Below, in pieces: positions 39,037-48,054 of a stretch of 64,000 nt of DNA. A program made the translations under genes and the position numbers. Source of the DNA: Acidobacteriota bacterium (lineage in GTDB: Bacteria; Acidobacteriota; Terriglobia; Terriglobales; Acidobacteriaceae). The DNA is taken from assembly GCA_016196065.1 (NCBI GenBank), contig JACPYL010000001.1, forward strand, positions 124,001 through 188,000, written 5' to 3'. The stretch's first letter is position 1. Every line of letters starts with the position of its first letter. The notes under the pieces were generated by a model. The model had not been told where the DNA came from. It made no database searches and saw nothing but the letters and a program-made list of their open reading frames with translations.

Positions 39037-39272
39037 CCCGAACGCAGCCGCAGTGCTCGGGACAAGGCCAAAAACTGCCCGGCACCGTAACAGTCCCTGG
39101 GACTGCATTTTGGACCGTTGCAATCGCCACCCTCAACATTTCGGAACAGGCGTGTCGTCTTTTCCCGTTACCTTCCGTTTGTCAGAGTAGAGCGCGATCC
39201 GGGGTTCGACCGGAATCGACTCTTCGCGGCATTCAAGATTCCGCAGCACGGGAAAATGTGGAGGGAGAGATC

Positions 39273-40835
39273 ATGAGACATTTGGGGAAAGCATACACGT
39301 TCACTTGTTTGGCCATGCTCCTGTGGAGTCTCGCGGGGCAAGCGCAGATGATCGACAACACACAGGCGCCGAACACAGCCAAGGCTGGAATCAACAAATC
39401 TCTGCTTGATGAAATCGGCGCGGGGCGTGGAGACGTCATGGTGGAGGGATCTTCCATGTACATCATCAACCGCGATCCGTTCCGCGCCATTCGCCGGGGA
39501 CGGCAGCTCTTCCAGCGCAAATTCACCCGCTTGCAAGGACAGGGGGCCAACGAAAAAGACGGCGTGGGCGACATCAACAATGACATTGGCATCGGAGCCG
39601 GTTTGTCGGACAGTTGCGCCTTGTGCCATGGTCGCCCGCGCGGATCAGCGGGGACAGGTGGCAACGTCGTCACTCGTCCAGACAGTCGGGATGCGGGACA
39701 TCTGTTCGGCCTGGGCCTGAAAGAAATGCTGGCTGACGAAATTACGACCGACTTGCGCTCGACCCGTGACCTGGCCGTCACCCTGGCGAAGCAGATGAAA
39801 CGTCCTATGACGCTGAAGCTGACAAGCAAAGGCGTAAAGTACGGGACCATCACCGGCAATCCAGACGGCTCGGTCGATACGACGAAGGTGCAAGGCGTCG
39901 ATGCCGATCTGCGAGTGAAGCCATTTTTTGCCGAAGGAAGCACAATTTCCCTGCGGGAATTTATCGTGGGCGCGCTGCACAACGAAATGGGTCTGGAAGC
40001 CTCAGCCGACCCGGACCTGCTCGCAGCAAGTGCCGGCGGGCGCGTGGTCACTCCGTCGGGCATGGTTCTGGACGGGTCCAAAGACAGGATCAGTGCGCCT
40101 CCTGCACCTGATCCGGACAATGGAAACGAGATCGATCCCGCGATCGTGGATCATCTGGAGTTTTACCTGCTCAATTATTTCAAGCCCGGACACGGCGAAC
40201 CGAACTCAGTTGCGGACAAGGGGCGAAAAGTGTTTCAACAGTTGGGCTGCTCTTCCTGTCACGTATCCGACATGACCATTAACCACGACCGCCGCGTGGC
40301 GGATCTGGAGACGGTCTACGATCCGGCGCGGGGAATCTTCAACAGCATGTTTGCGACAGCGACGCCACTCTTTCACGAAGTGGACGACGGTTCAGGTCTC
40401 CCGCTCCTGAAGCTTCCCTTGGGAAATTCGTTTGTCGTGAACGACATCTTCTCCGATTTTAAGCGGCATGATGTCGGAGCGAAGTTCTACGAGCGCAACT
40501 GGGATGGAACGATACAAGCCCAATTTCTAACACGTCCGTTGTGGGGAATCGGTTCGACTGGTCCGTACGGACACGATGGACGCAGCATGACCTTGAACGA
40601 TGTAATCCTCCGCCACGGTGGAGAAGCGCAAAAGTCACGCGACAAGTATGCGGGACTCGGGAGCAGTGGAAAAGTTGCTCTCCAGACATTCCTGAATTCT
40701 CTGGTGCTGTTCCCGCCGGATGATACTGCTTCGAATCTGGATCCGGGCGATCCGACAAAAACAGGATTCCCTCAATTCGGTCACGGCAGCATCAAGTTGA
40801 CGGTGCTGTTTAACAATCCAGCGGATCCGGAGTAA
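39273..40835 (+). CDS. Diheme c-type oxidoreductase, DHOR/thiol-oxidoreductase-like family
   Basis: 520 residues from ATG 39273, behind GAGGGAGAGA; the upstream GTG at 39258 is part of the frame but lacks a site. Signal peptide LAMLLWSLAGQAQ. Two heme sites: CALCHG at 115 and CSSCH at 326. The layout (N-terminal heme within a large module, second heme followed by GRSMTLNDVILRHGGEAQKSRDKYAGL) matches the periplasmic DHOR family, distantly related to cytochrome c peroxidases. Reaction unknown; peroxidase or electron-transfer function is possible. It lies ~240 bp after the GlcG-type lipoprotein gene. Confidence 0.82.
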   Translation: MRHLGKAYTFTCLAMLLWSLAGQAQMIDNTQAPNTAKAGINKSLLDEIGAGRGDVMVEGSSMYIINRDPFRAIRRGRQLFQRKFTRLQGQGANEKDGVGDINNDIGIGAGLSDSCALCHGRPRGSAGTGGNVVTRPDSRDAGHLFGLGLKEMLADEITTDLRSTRDLAVTLAKQMKRPMTLKLTSKGVKYGTITGNPDGSVDTTKVQGVDADLRVKPFFAEGSTISLREFIVGALHNEMGLEASADPDLLAASAGGRVVTPSGMVLDGSKDRISAPPAPDPDNGNEIDPAIVDHLEFYLLNYFKPGHGEPNSVADKGRKVFQQLGCSSCHVSDMTINHDRRVADLETVYDPARGIFNSMFATATPLFHEVDDGSGLPLLKLPLGNSFVVNDIFSDFKRHDVGAKFYERNWDGTIQAQFLTRPLWGIGSTGPYGHDGRSMTLNDVILRHGGEAQKSRDKYAGLGSSGKVALQTFLNSLVLFPPDDTASNLDPGDPTKTGFPQFGHGSIKLTVLFNNPADPE

Positions 40836-40874
40836 GCGAGCCGGCACCGGGTTAATCTGGGTTCCAAAACCAAT

Positions 40875-40904
40875 GTGCTCCAGCGAATCTTTGCGCTGGG
40901 GCAC
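40875..40904. other. Stem-loop downstream of the diheme oxidoreductase gene
   Basis: GTGCTCCAGCG (40875-40885) and CGCTGGGGCAC (40894-40904) form an 11-bp stem with one G-U pair and an 8-nt loop. No T-run follows on either strand, so termination would have to be factor-dependent. Confidence 0.45.
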
Positions 40905-41013
40905 CGGGGACTGGGGTTACGCATACAAGGAGAAGTTACTTTCTGGCAGGCGTTTCAGGTTGAACGCAACCAGTTTCTCAGAGCACGAAAGAACTCTCAC
41001 CGGCCCGAAATAG

Positions 41014-41099
41014 TTGGTGCGAAAGGGGGGACTCGAACCCCCACGGTTTTACCCGCCAGATCCTAAGTCTGGTGCGTCTGCCAATTCCGCCACTTTCGC
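41014..41099 (-). tRNA. tRNA-Leu (anticodon UAG)
   Basis: On the minus strand the acceptor arms GCGAAAG (41093-41099) and CTTTCGC (41018-41024) pair perfectly, and the discriminator A and CCA are encoded (41014-41017). The anticodon stem CCAGA/TCTGG encloses CTTAGGA, giving TAG, which reads CUA/CUN leucine codons. A long variable arm (CGGGTAAAACCGT region) and the T-loop GGTTCGAGTCC are present, as expected for a class II tRNA. The 86-nt size fits tRNA-Leu. Confidence 0.95.
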
Positions 41100-41160
41100 A
41101 AGGTAAAGCAGGACTGCCAGGAAAATTGTAGCATCCGGTTTCGCGTGGAATTGAAGAAGA

Positions 41161-41187
41161 AAGGGGCGGTCGCTGGGACCGCCCCTT
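41161..41187 (-). terminator. Hairpin terminator of the TIG-domain protease gene
   Basis: AAGGGGCGGTC (41161-41171) and GACCGCCCCTT (41177-41187) form a perfect 11-bp stem with loop GCTGG. On the minus strand it is followed by TTCTTCTTC, a pyrimidine-rich though interrupted U-tract, and lies 4 nt after the stop codon at 41192. Confidence 0.7.
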
Positions 41188-41191
41188 CGCA

Positions 41192-44100
41192 CTAGTTCAC
41201 GTTGAGTTTGAAGGTTGCCGAGTGCGTGGTCGGACTCGACGTTGCCTTCATGGTGATGGTGTAGGAGCCCGGAGGCGTCCCCGGTGTGGTGGTGTGCGAA
41301 CTGCCGCCGCCACCGCAACTGACGATGGCCAGCAGTACCGGCACCGCAATCATCGTGCCGAGCATGGCCAGCGCTTTGCGGCGCCGCTTGCTCGATCCCA
41401 TTCCAGCCAGCACCAGACCCATCCCGCCCAACGGCAGCCACAGCCCGAACATGCCGGGCCGGACGCCGGTGGTGATCGCCGCCGTGGTGGAAACCTTCAT
41501 GGTGACGGTGGTTGTGGTGTTCGCGCCCGGCGTGATGCTGGCGGGCGTAAAGGCGCAGGACGATTTGTCCGGCAGCCCCGTGCAGGAGAACGTGATCGTC
41601 CCGGTGAAGCCGTCAGGCGTATTGACTGTGAAATCTTCCGACGCCGACAGGCCTGCGGTGACTGTGATGTCCGTCAGCGCCGCTTGAAACGCGAAGTCCT
41701 GCACGGTAAATGCGAGGCCGTTGCTGGCCGTGCTGTTCACCGTGACCACTACGTTGCCAGTCGTAGCGCCTGCAGGAACGGTGGTTGTGAGCGAGGTATC
41801 GCTCCATGTGGTTACAGTCGCGGCCGTGCCGTTGAATTTCACCGTGCTCGCGCCCTGAGCAGGGCCGAAGCTGGTACCGGTGATGGTGACCGCCGTCCCG
41901 GCGGGTCCCAAATTCGTGCTCAGGCTGGTGATGGCCGGTGGCACGAACGTGAAAAGGACGCCATTCGAAGCAATCCCATTGATCGTAACCACCACATTGC
42001 CGGTGCTTACGCCATTTGGAACCGGAACCACAATCGAGGTAGAACTCCAGGTTGTCGGCGCGGCAGTTGTCCCGTTGAACTTCACGGTGTTCGATCCTTG
42101 CGTGTTGCCGAAATTTGTCCCTGTGATCGTGACTGGTAAGCCTACGGTTCCAGAATTGGGATTGACGCTGGTGATGTGAGGCGTCAGGGTAAACAACACG
42201 CCGTTGCTGGCCACACCGCCAACTGTCACCACAACATTCCCATTCGCCGCCCCAACGGGTACGGGGACCACGATGGAAGTGTCGCTCCAGGTGGTGGGAG
42301 TCGCGGCCGTCCCGTTGAAGGTGACTGTGTCCGCGGTGGCGCCGAAATTCTTGCCGGAGATTGTTACCGGCGTTCCGACGTCTCCCGAAAGCGGAGAGAG
42401 CGTAGTGATCCGAGGTGCGGTCGCGGCCTTGACGGCTTGGAAGGCCATGACGATGCCGACCCCCGAATTGCGATCGGTACCTGCTCCCATGATGTCAATC
42501 GCGCTGTTCGTCATGAACCCGGCGATCTCGTTGCTCGTAAGAGTCGGGTCCAACGACTTCACGAGTCCCGCGATCGCAGCGGCATGAGGCGCAGCTGCCG
42601 AAGTACCGTAGAAGGGATTTGGGAAACCACCTGCGCCTGTAACCGCGACGCCGTCGGCAGCAGTAAATTCAGGCTTCGCCAGGACTACGCCACCCGTGGA
42701 AGTAAAATTTCCCGGAGTAATTGGTGTTCCATCGCCCTGGAAAAAAATGTGCCGCGGGCCATCGGAACTGAATGGCTCAATGATGTTAGTCCCATCGAAT
42801 GGGTTGGGCCACGGACCGGTCGGGCACACCAGCGGGTTACCGCAGATCGGCAAATGCGCCGGGGTAGCAGCCACCGCAAAGGCTCCGGTAGATCCTGCGT
42901 GCCCAGCGATTGCTCCCTGTGTGGTCACCGCCAAGGAAGCCCCGAACCCGACCATGTGAAAGAACCTGGCGGCGGCGGCAGTGGCTTTAAAAACAACGAT
43001 GCGGTCGCCAGCGTTTGCCCCGCTCAACCCCTCAATTGGGTCTTGCGTTCCATCCTGAAGGTCAGTGGAAAAGTCCAGTACGGTGGTGCCGGTCGAATTG
43101 AAGCGAAAAAGATCATAGTCGTTATTGGAACCACCGAGCGGATCCGCCCAGTGCAATATGATCGGACCACCCGCAAACGTGATTGCGTCGTACGCTGTCG
43201 TTCCGAACTTCGCAACGGTTCCACCGGTGAGGTGCGAGTTGGCCCCGCCGTCCACAAAGTCTCCTTCGAACGTGCCGGACTCGCCGCCGTCCTTATTGAA
43301 TTCGTTCCCCGCCGAAGAAAAATACATTGCGCCATCCGCCGTTACATCGTTGATCGCCTGACTGACCACTCCACCGTCGAAGGTCGAAACGATGCTTGGA
43401 TCCTGCCCATCCTGAAATGGTGTCTCGACGAAATAGATGACGTCGTCCACGATGATGTCGCACCCGGCCGTACGCAGATCGCGGATGTTTTGCGCAAAGC
43501 TCTCAATGGAAGTGAAGGCAGTCGCGAAATAGAGATTGGCGCCCGGGGCCAGGTCATGAATGATCTCCATCATGGCTGTGCCTTCGTCGCAAGTTGGCGA
43601 ATTGTCGGCAATACAGGCAGCCACGCCATCATCTAGAACAGTGACGCAAGGTGGCCCGGCAGGACAGGTTGGAGGCAAATCACCTAGGGCTTGGCTCGCT
43701 GCGAGGTTGGCGACCCCATCTGACAGGACACCGATCTTCACTCCCGTTCCAGCGACCCCGAACGTCCCACACGCATCATTCACTCGATGAGTGTCGTAAC
43801 CTTCAGAAAACTGACTTCCCTGTCCGCCGGGGCAGACTATTCCCCCCTGAATGTTGGCGAGCTGGGCCGACAGCTGCTCCCGCACTCTATTGGCACGTTG
43901 AACAAAACCTGGGGACCTCCCACGGCTCATACGCTGCACGAGATCTGTCCGTTCCCCGACAGTCATCGCTTCACTCCTCGGCGATATGAACTTGACCTCC
44001 GGCAAACCGGCAACCGCTTCCAGTTGGTACGGTGAAACAAACGCACGAATACTCCGGTAGTTCGGTTCGGAGCGAATAATCCGGACTCCTAATTCACGAA

Positions 44101-44521
44101 GCTTCTGCAACAGGTTGTCGCTAACGACGGCCTTGATATCCACAAACAGATTGTTTTGCTCATCCAGTTCAAGGTTCGTGTAGAGGACAGGGATCCCCGG
44201 CGCGGCGGCCTCTCCACGAAGCATCCTTGCGGTATATATCAGGCGGGAACTGATCTTCTTCTGAATAGGAGTGCGGGACTGCTTTTCCTGCTCGAGTGTT
44301 TCAATCTGTTGCATCGCGGAGGAGCTAAGGCCGCCGGTATTTGCTGAGTCGGCGCGGGGAGTTGCTTCAGCCGAATTCGGCGGCACGGAGGGCTGGAACC
44401 TGTGGGTCTTCGGAATGGCCCCACCGCCCTGCGCGCCTGTCTGAGAAACTGCGGGAATCGCGCATGTGAGTAAAAAGAGAAATACAACAACCGTTGATCC
44501 GATAACTCGAAATGCCTTCAT
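41192..44521 (-). CDS. Secreted S8-like (subtilisin-fold) protease with three IPT/TIG domains
   Basis: 1109 residues with a signal peptide (IGSTVVVFLFLLTCAIPAVSQ); GAGG 7 nt before the ATG. A propeptide-like region precedes the catalytic domain (~255-690). The Asp site is in GTGVKIGVLSDG and the Ser site in YGTSAAAPHAAAIAGLVKSL. Where subtilases have HGTH, this protein has CDEGTAMMEIIHDLAPGANLYFATA, so Glu occupies the usual His position. Three ~80-residue IPT/TIG immunoglobulin-like domains follow (each with PxSGxxGTPVTITGxxFG and TTWSDTSIVVPVP), then a beta domain and a C-terminal segment with a hydrophobic stretch and RRR (GLWLPLGGMGLVLAGMGSSKRRRKALAMLG). Extracellular or surface-anchored; activity needs testing because of the Glu. 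Confidence 0.82.
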   Translation of the reverse strand: MKAFRVIGSTVVVFLFLLTCAIPAVSQTGAQGGGAIPKTHRFQPSVPPNSAEATPRADSANTGGLSSSAMQQIETLEQEKQSRTPIQKKISSRLIYTARMLRGEAAAPGIPVLYTNLELDEQNNLFVDIKAVVSDNLLQKLRELGVRIIRSEPNYRSIRAFVSPYQLEAVAGLPEVKFISPRSEAMTVGERTDLVQRMSRGRSPGFVQRANRVREQLSAQLANIQGGIVCPGGQGSQFSEGYDTHRVNDACGTFGVAGTGVKIGVLSDGVANLAASQALGDLPPTCPAGPPCVTVLDDGVAACIADNSPTCDEGTAMMEIIHDLAPGANLYFATAFTSIESFAQNIRDLRTAGCDIIVDDVIYFVETPFQDGQDPSIVSTFDGGVVSQAINDVTADGAMYFSSAGNEFNKDGGESGTFEGDFVDGGANSHLTGGTVAKFGTTAYDAITFAGGPIILHWADPLGGSNNDYDLFRFNSTGTTVLDFSTDLQDGTQDPIEGLSGANAGDRIVVFKATAAAARFFHMVGFGASLAVTTQGAIAGHAGSTGAFAVAATPAHLPICGNPLVCPTGPWPNPFDGTNIIEPFSSDGPRHIFFQGDGTPITPGNFTSTGGVVLAKPEFTAADGVAVTGAGGFPNPFYGTSAAAPHAAAIAGLVKSLDPTLTSNEIAGFMTNSAIDIMGAGTDRNSGVGIVMAFQAVKAATAPRITTLSPLSGDVGTPVTISGKNFGATADTVTFNGTAATPTTWSDTSIVVPVPVGAANGNVVVTVGGVASNGVLFTLTPHITSVNPNSGTVGLPVTITGTNFGNTQGSNTVKFNGTTAAPTTWSSTSIVVPVPNGVSTGNVVVTINGIASNGVLFTFVPPAITSLSTNLGPAGTAVTITGTSFGPAQGASTVKFNGTAATVTTWSDTSLTTTVPAGATTGNVVVTVNSTASNGLAFTVQDFAFQAALTDITVTAGLSASEDFTVNTPDGFTGTITFSCTGLPDKSSCAFTPASITPGANTTTTVTMKVSTTAAITTGVRPGMFGLWLPLGGMGLVLAGMGSSKRRRKALAMLGTMIAVPVLLAIVSCGGGGSSHTTTPGTPPGSYTITMKATSSPTTHSATFKLNVN

Positions 44522-44952
44522 GGGACGCCTCGTCGTAGTAACTCTAACGTCTGACTAGCAAGTTCTCGTTATTCTCGACCGCAACTCACAATCGCCCACG
44601 CAATCGAGCGAGAAGGTTTGTCTGCTGCGGAGCATACCGTCGAAAAGATCTGTCTCGAATTTGTGAGGCCTATGGAAAGAGTGGGGGAATTCCTGAACAA
44701 AACCCTGGGGCGCGAGAGTCCGCAACCAACACACAGTCTGGGTTCCTAACTTTCGTCAGCCCGTCTCGACAGTCTTGAGCAAACCGTCATAGGCTGATTA
44801 CTTCAGTAGGCATGATACGAAAGAGACAGGCCAGTGGCAACAGGCAAACATTGTTCGGTCCGGCTCATGGCTCTTCACACGTACAATGCTCTACAAGTAG
44901 GCCGCCGGTTCTGCCAAGTCGACGGCTTTCTTTCTTCATTCTTGAGGGACCT
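44522..44952. other. Intergenic region between divergent protease and GGT genes
   Basis: 431 bp. The plus frame is open from an ATG at 44812 into GGT, but the encoded extension is not protein-like. The region must contain two divergent promoters; TACAAT at 44882-44887 is a possible -10 without a matching -35. I see no repeat or RNA gene. Confidence 0.4.
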
Positions 44953-46632
44953 ATGCGCCGCCACTTCCTCGTGCTAACTCTCTTGCTCTTGACCTCTGGC
45001 CTGGCTCTAGCCCAGGACCGCTCTTACGGCCGTTCCATGGTTGTCACGAGTGGCGGAATCGCGGCCACCAGCCAGTATCTGGCCTCGCAAGCAGGAGCCG
45101 ACATACTCCGGCGGGGCGGTTCTGCCATTGACGCAGCGATTGCCGCGAATGCAGTCCTCGGCGTGACTGAGCCGATGATGAACGGAATCGGCGGGGACCT
45201 CTTCCTCATTTATTGGGACGCCAAGACTGGTAAGGTCTATGGCCTGAACGCCAGCGGGTGGGCTCCACGCCAGCTTTCCATCGACTTCCTGAAGAAGAAG
45301 GGCCTGCTTTCCATGCCCGAGGAGGGGATTCACAGCGTGACCGTCCCCGGCGCGGTGGATGGATGGAGCAACGCCCACAAACGCTTCGGGCGTCTCCCGT
45401 GGAAAGATCTGTTCGGCCCCGCGATTTTCTATGCTGAACATGGTTATGCGGTTCCGGAGGTAGTTCATGATTACTGGGGAGGCGCGCTTGATCAACTCAA
45501 AGAAACTCCGGAAGCGACTCGCCTCTTTTTGCCCCAAGGCAAAGTCCCCGAGGTTGGCGAAACTTTTAGGAATCCCGATCTAGCGAAGACGCTCACACTG
45601 ATCGCCAACCAGGGCCGCGACGCTTTTTATCGTGGAGAGATCGCCCAAGCCATTCTCAAGAGTTCTTCGGCGCTTGGTGGAACCATGCAGGCCGATGACC
45701 TCGCTGAATTTTCTTCGGAGTGGGTGGAACCGATTTCAATCGACTATCGCGGCTGGAAAGTCTACGAACTGCCTCCTAACGGACAAGGGATGGCCGCGCT
45801 GGAAATGCTGAACATCATGGGCACGTTCACTCCCGACCAAGCTGGTCCGCAGGGAGCGTCCGAACTCCATAAGAAAATTGAAGCGATGAAGCTCGCCTAT
45901 ACCGATCTTTACCGTTACAACGCCGACCCGAAATTCGCCAAAGTACCCGTTCCGGGGCTGCTCTCGAAAACCTATACCGCAGAACGCGCCGCTTCGATTC
46001 GTGCCGACAAGGCGACTTGTACGACTTCCAGCGGGAGCCCGGCACGCAGCGACACCACTTACCTGGCGGTGGTCGACAAGGATGGAAACATCGCTTCCGT
46101 TATTCAGAGTCTCTACGAAGCGTTCGGTTCGGGAGTGGCAGTCAACGGAATGGGGTTCATTCTGCAAAATCGTGGCGGATTGTTTACCCTCGATGCGAAT
46201 CATCCCAATGCGCTCGCGCCCCGTAAGCGGCCATTCCACACGATTATTCCCGCCTTCATGGAACGCGGCGACACGCACATCGGGTTCGGCATCATGGGCG
46301 GAGCCAATCAACCGCTGGCGCACGCGCAGTTCGTGTCTAACGTTGTCGACTATGGAATGAATATCCAGGCAGCACTCGAAGCGCCCCGGTTCACAATCGC
46401 CGGAACCGCGGAGCCGATCGGCTGCCGTTTGCTGATCGAATCGCGAGTGAATGCTGATGTAGTCGACGAATTGCGCAAGAAGGGCCACAACATTACTGTG
46501 CGCAAAGAATATTCGACAACCATGGGACGTGGACAGGTCGTGCTGCACAATTCCACAACCGGCAAGAACTTTGGAGCATCCGATCCACGCGCAGACGGAG
46601 TCGCCGAGCCCGAGCCGATCTCGCCGCACTAA
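44953..46632 (+). CDS. ggt: Gamma-glutamyltransferase
   Basis: 559 residues from ATG 44953, with GAGGG just upstream and a signal peptide (RRHFLVLTLLLLTSGLALAQ). This N-terminal nucleophile hydrolase hydrolyses glutathione and other gamma-glutamyl compounds in the periplasm. The proenzyme should self-cleave before the Thr of SDTTYLAVVDKDGNIASVIQS, with the substrate-binding GSGVAVNGMGFILQNR and a C-terminal NVVDYGMNIQAALEAPRF typical of the family. The glycine pair in GGANQP corresponds to the oxyanion region. Monocistronic; the next gene starts 80 nt later. Confidence 0.9.
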   Translation: MRRHFLVLTLLLLTSGLALAQDRSYGRSMVVTSGGIAATSQYLASQAGADILRRGGSAIDAAIAANAVLGVTEPMMNGIGGDLFLIYWDAKTGKVYGLNASGWAPRQLSIDFLKKKGLLSMPEEGIHSVTVPGAVDGWSNAHKRFGRLPWKDLFGPAIFYAEHGYAVPEVVHDYWGGALDQLKETPEATRLFLPQGKVPEVGETFRNPDLAKTLTLIANQGRDAFYRGEIAQAILKSSSALGGTMQADDLAEFSSEWVEPISIDYRGWKVYELPPNGQGMAALEMLNIMGTFTPDQAGPQGASELHKKIEAMKLAYTDLYRYNADPKFAKVPVPGLLSKTYTAERAASIRADKATCTTSSGSPARSDTTYLAVVDKDGNIASVIQSLYEAFGSGVAVNGMGFILQNRGGLFTLDANHPNALAPRKRPFHTIIPAFMERGDTHIGFGIMGGANQPLAHAQFVSNVVDYGMNIQAALEAPRFTIAGTAEPIGCRLLIESRVNADVVDELRKKGHNITVRKEYSTTMGRGQVVLHNSTTGKNFGASDPRADGVAEPEPISPH

Positions 46633-46712
46633 AGCGATCAGTCGGCTTGCTGTTCGCCGCCTTTGGCAACTTTCTGGTAACCTCACCAGAACAGTCAGCA
46701 TCTCATTCATCC

Positions 46713-47972
46713 ATGGGCAAGCAGCGACGAGTCGTGATCACCGGTATGGGCGTCGTTAGCCCCAATGGCATCGGACGACCAGCCTTCACGGAAGCCGTCC
46801 TCGAAGGACGGAGCGGCGTTCGCCGCATCACCCGTTTCGATCCCAGCGAACTCAACGTACAGATTGCCGGCGAAGTAGTCGGCTTCGACGAGCTTGCCTG
46901 GATGGATAAGAAAGAGCGTCGGAACGTGTCGCGAGTGCTCCCACTCGCGATCGCGGCCGCCAGTGAGGCTTTCGCCAGTTCCGGACTTGACCCTGCTCAA
47001 CTGTCGGTCGAAGAACTTCGCCGCTTCGGAGTGATTATTGGATCGGGCGGCGGCTCACAGGAATTTACCGAGCAGCAATACGAATTGTTCTTTCACGACA
47101 AGCATCGCCAGATGAGCGTCCATTGTGTTCCGACCACCGTGATGGGAACGCTCGCAAGCGATCTCAGCATCCGCTTCGGCATGCGCGGGCCGAGTCACGT
47201 CGTCACAACTGGCTGCACGTCTTCCACAGACGCGCTCAACTACGCCACGCAGCACATTCGCCTTGGCCGCGCGGACTACGTCCTGAGCGGCGGCGCCGAT
47301 TCTCCGATCGCGCTCGGCATTCTCAAGGGATTCATCCTGATGAAGATCATGACGAGTTCGTGGAATCACGCGCCCGAAAAGGGTTCGCGCCCTTTCTCGG
47401 TGGACCGCGACGGATTCGTCGTTGCCGAAGGCTCGTGGATGTATGTTCTCGAAGAGTACGAGCACGCGAAAGCTCGCGGCGCACAGATGCTGGCGGAGAT
47501 CGTGGGCTATGGATCAACCTGCGAAGCATTTCATCGCGTTCGCCTGCAGGAGTGCGGCGAGGAGCCGGCCCGCGCCATCGGACTTGCCATGCAGCAAGCG
47601 GGCGTCGGCCCGCAGGACATCAATTATGTGAATCTGCACGGCACTTCGACGGACCTCAACGATCGCATCGAAACCCGAGCGCTGAAACTTGCTCTCGGTG
47701 ATGAGCGCGCGCACCAGGTTCCGATGTCAGCGCTGAAATCGCAGATCGGACATCCGCAGGGTGCATGCGGCGCCGCTGGGGTTGCCGCCACGATCATCGC
47801 GATGCAGACCGGGCAAATTCCGCCAACGCTCAACCTCGTCACACCCGATCCCATGTGCGACTTGGACTATGTGCCCCAACCCGGCCGCCGCGTCGCGATC
47901 GAACATGCCGTGTGCAACTGCATCGCATTCGGCAGCAAGAATTCCGCCCTGGTCCTGCGCCGCGCAGGATAG
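46713..47972 (+). CDS. Beta-ketoacyl-ACP synthase II-like protein
   Basis: 419 residues from ATG 46713; no clear ribosome site. It matches the FabF/KASII thiolase fold: catalytic Cys168 in [10 protein letters not shown], His309 in [11 protein letters not shown] and His347 in [14 protein letters not shown]. FabF extends acyl-ACP chains with malonyl-ACP in fatty-acid synthesis. Several usual residues differ (NLHGTST for [19 protein letters not shown] for KSMTGHLLGAAG), and no fab or acpP gene adjoins, so this may be a specialised synthase, for example for an unusual lipid or a polyketide-like product, rather than the housekeeping FabF. Confidence 0.85.
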   Translation: MGKQRRVVITGMGVVSPNGIGRPAFTEAVLEGRSGVRRITRFDPSELNVQIAGEVVGFDELAWMDKKERRNVSRVLPLAIAAASEAFASSGLDPAQLSVEELRRFGVIIGSGGGSQEFTEQQYELFFHDKHRQMSVHCVPTTVMGTLASDLSIRFGMRGPSHVVTTGCTSSTDALNYATQHIRLGRADYVLSGGADSPIALGILKGFILMKIMTSSWNHAPEKGSRPFSVDRDGFVVAEGSWMYVLEEYEHAKARGAQMLAEIVGYGSTCEAFHRVRLQECGEEPARAIGLAMQQAGVGPQDINYVNLHGTSTDLNDRIETRALKLALGDERAHQVPMSALKSQIGHPQGACGAAGVAATIIAMQTGQIPPTLNLVTPDPMCDLDYVPQPGRRVAIEHAVCNCIAFGSKNSALVLRRAG

Positions 47973-48054
47973 CCAAGCCCCCTCCGACAGCATTCCCCTG
48001 CGCCCTCCATTGACTCAAACAACGGCACGGCCTACCATTACGACTCTCTTAACC

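Noticed and set aside
42176-43636. Plus-strand frame of about 480 codons opposite the S8-like protease
   Set aside because: Overlaps catalytic and TIG domains in antisense; Arg-rich translation without recognisable features.
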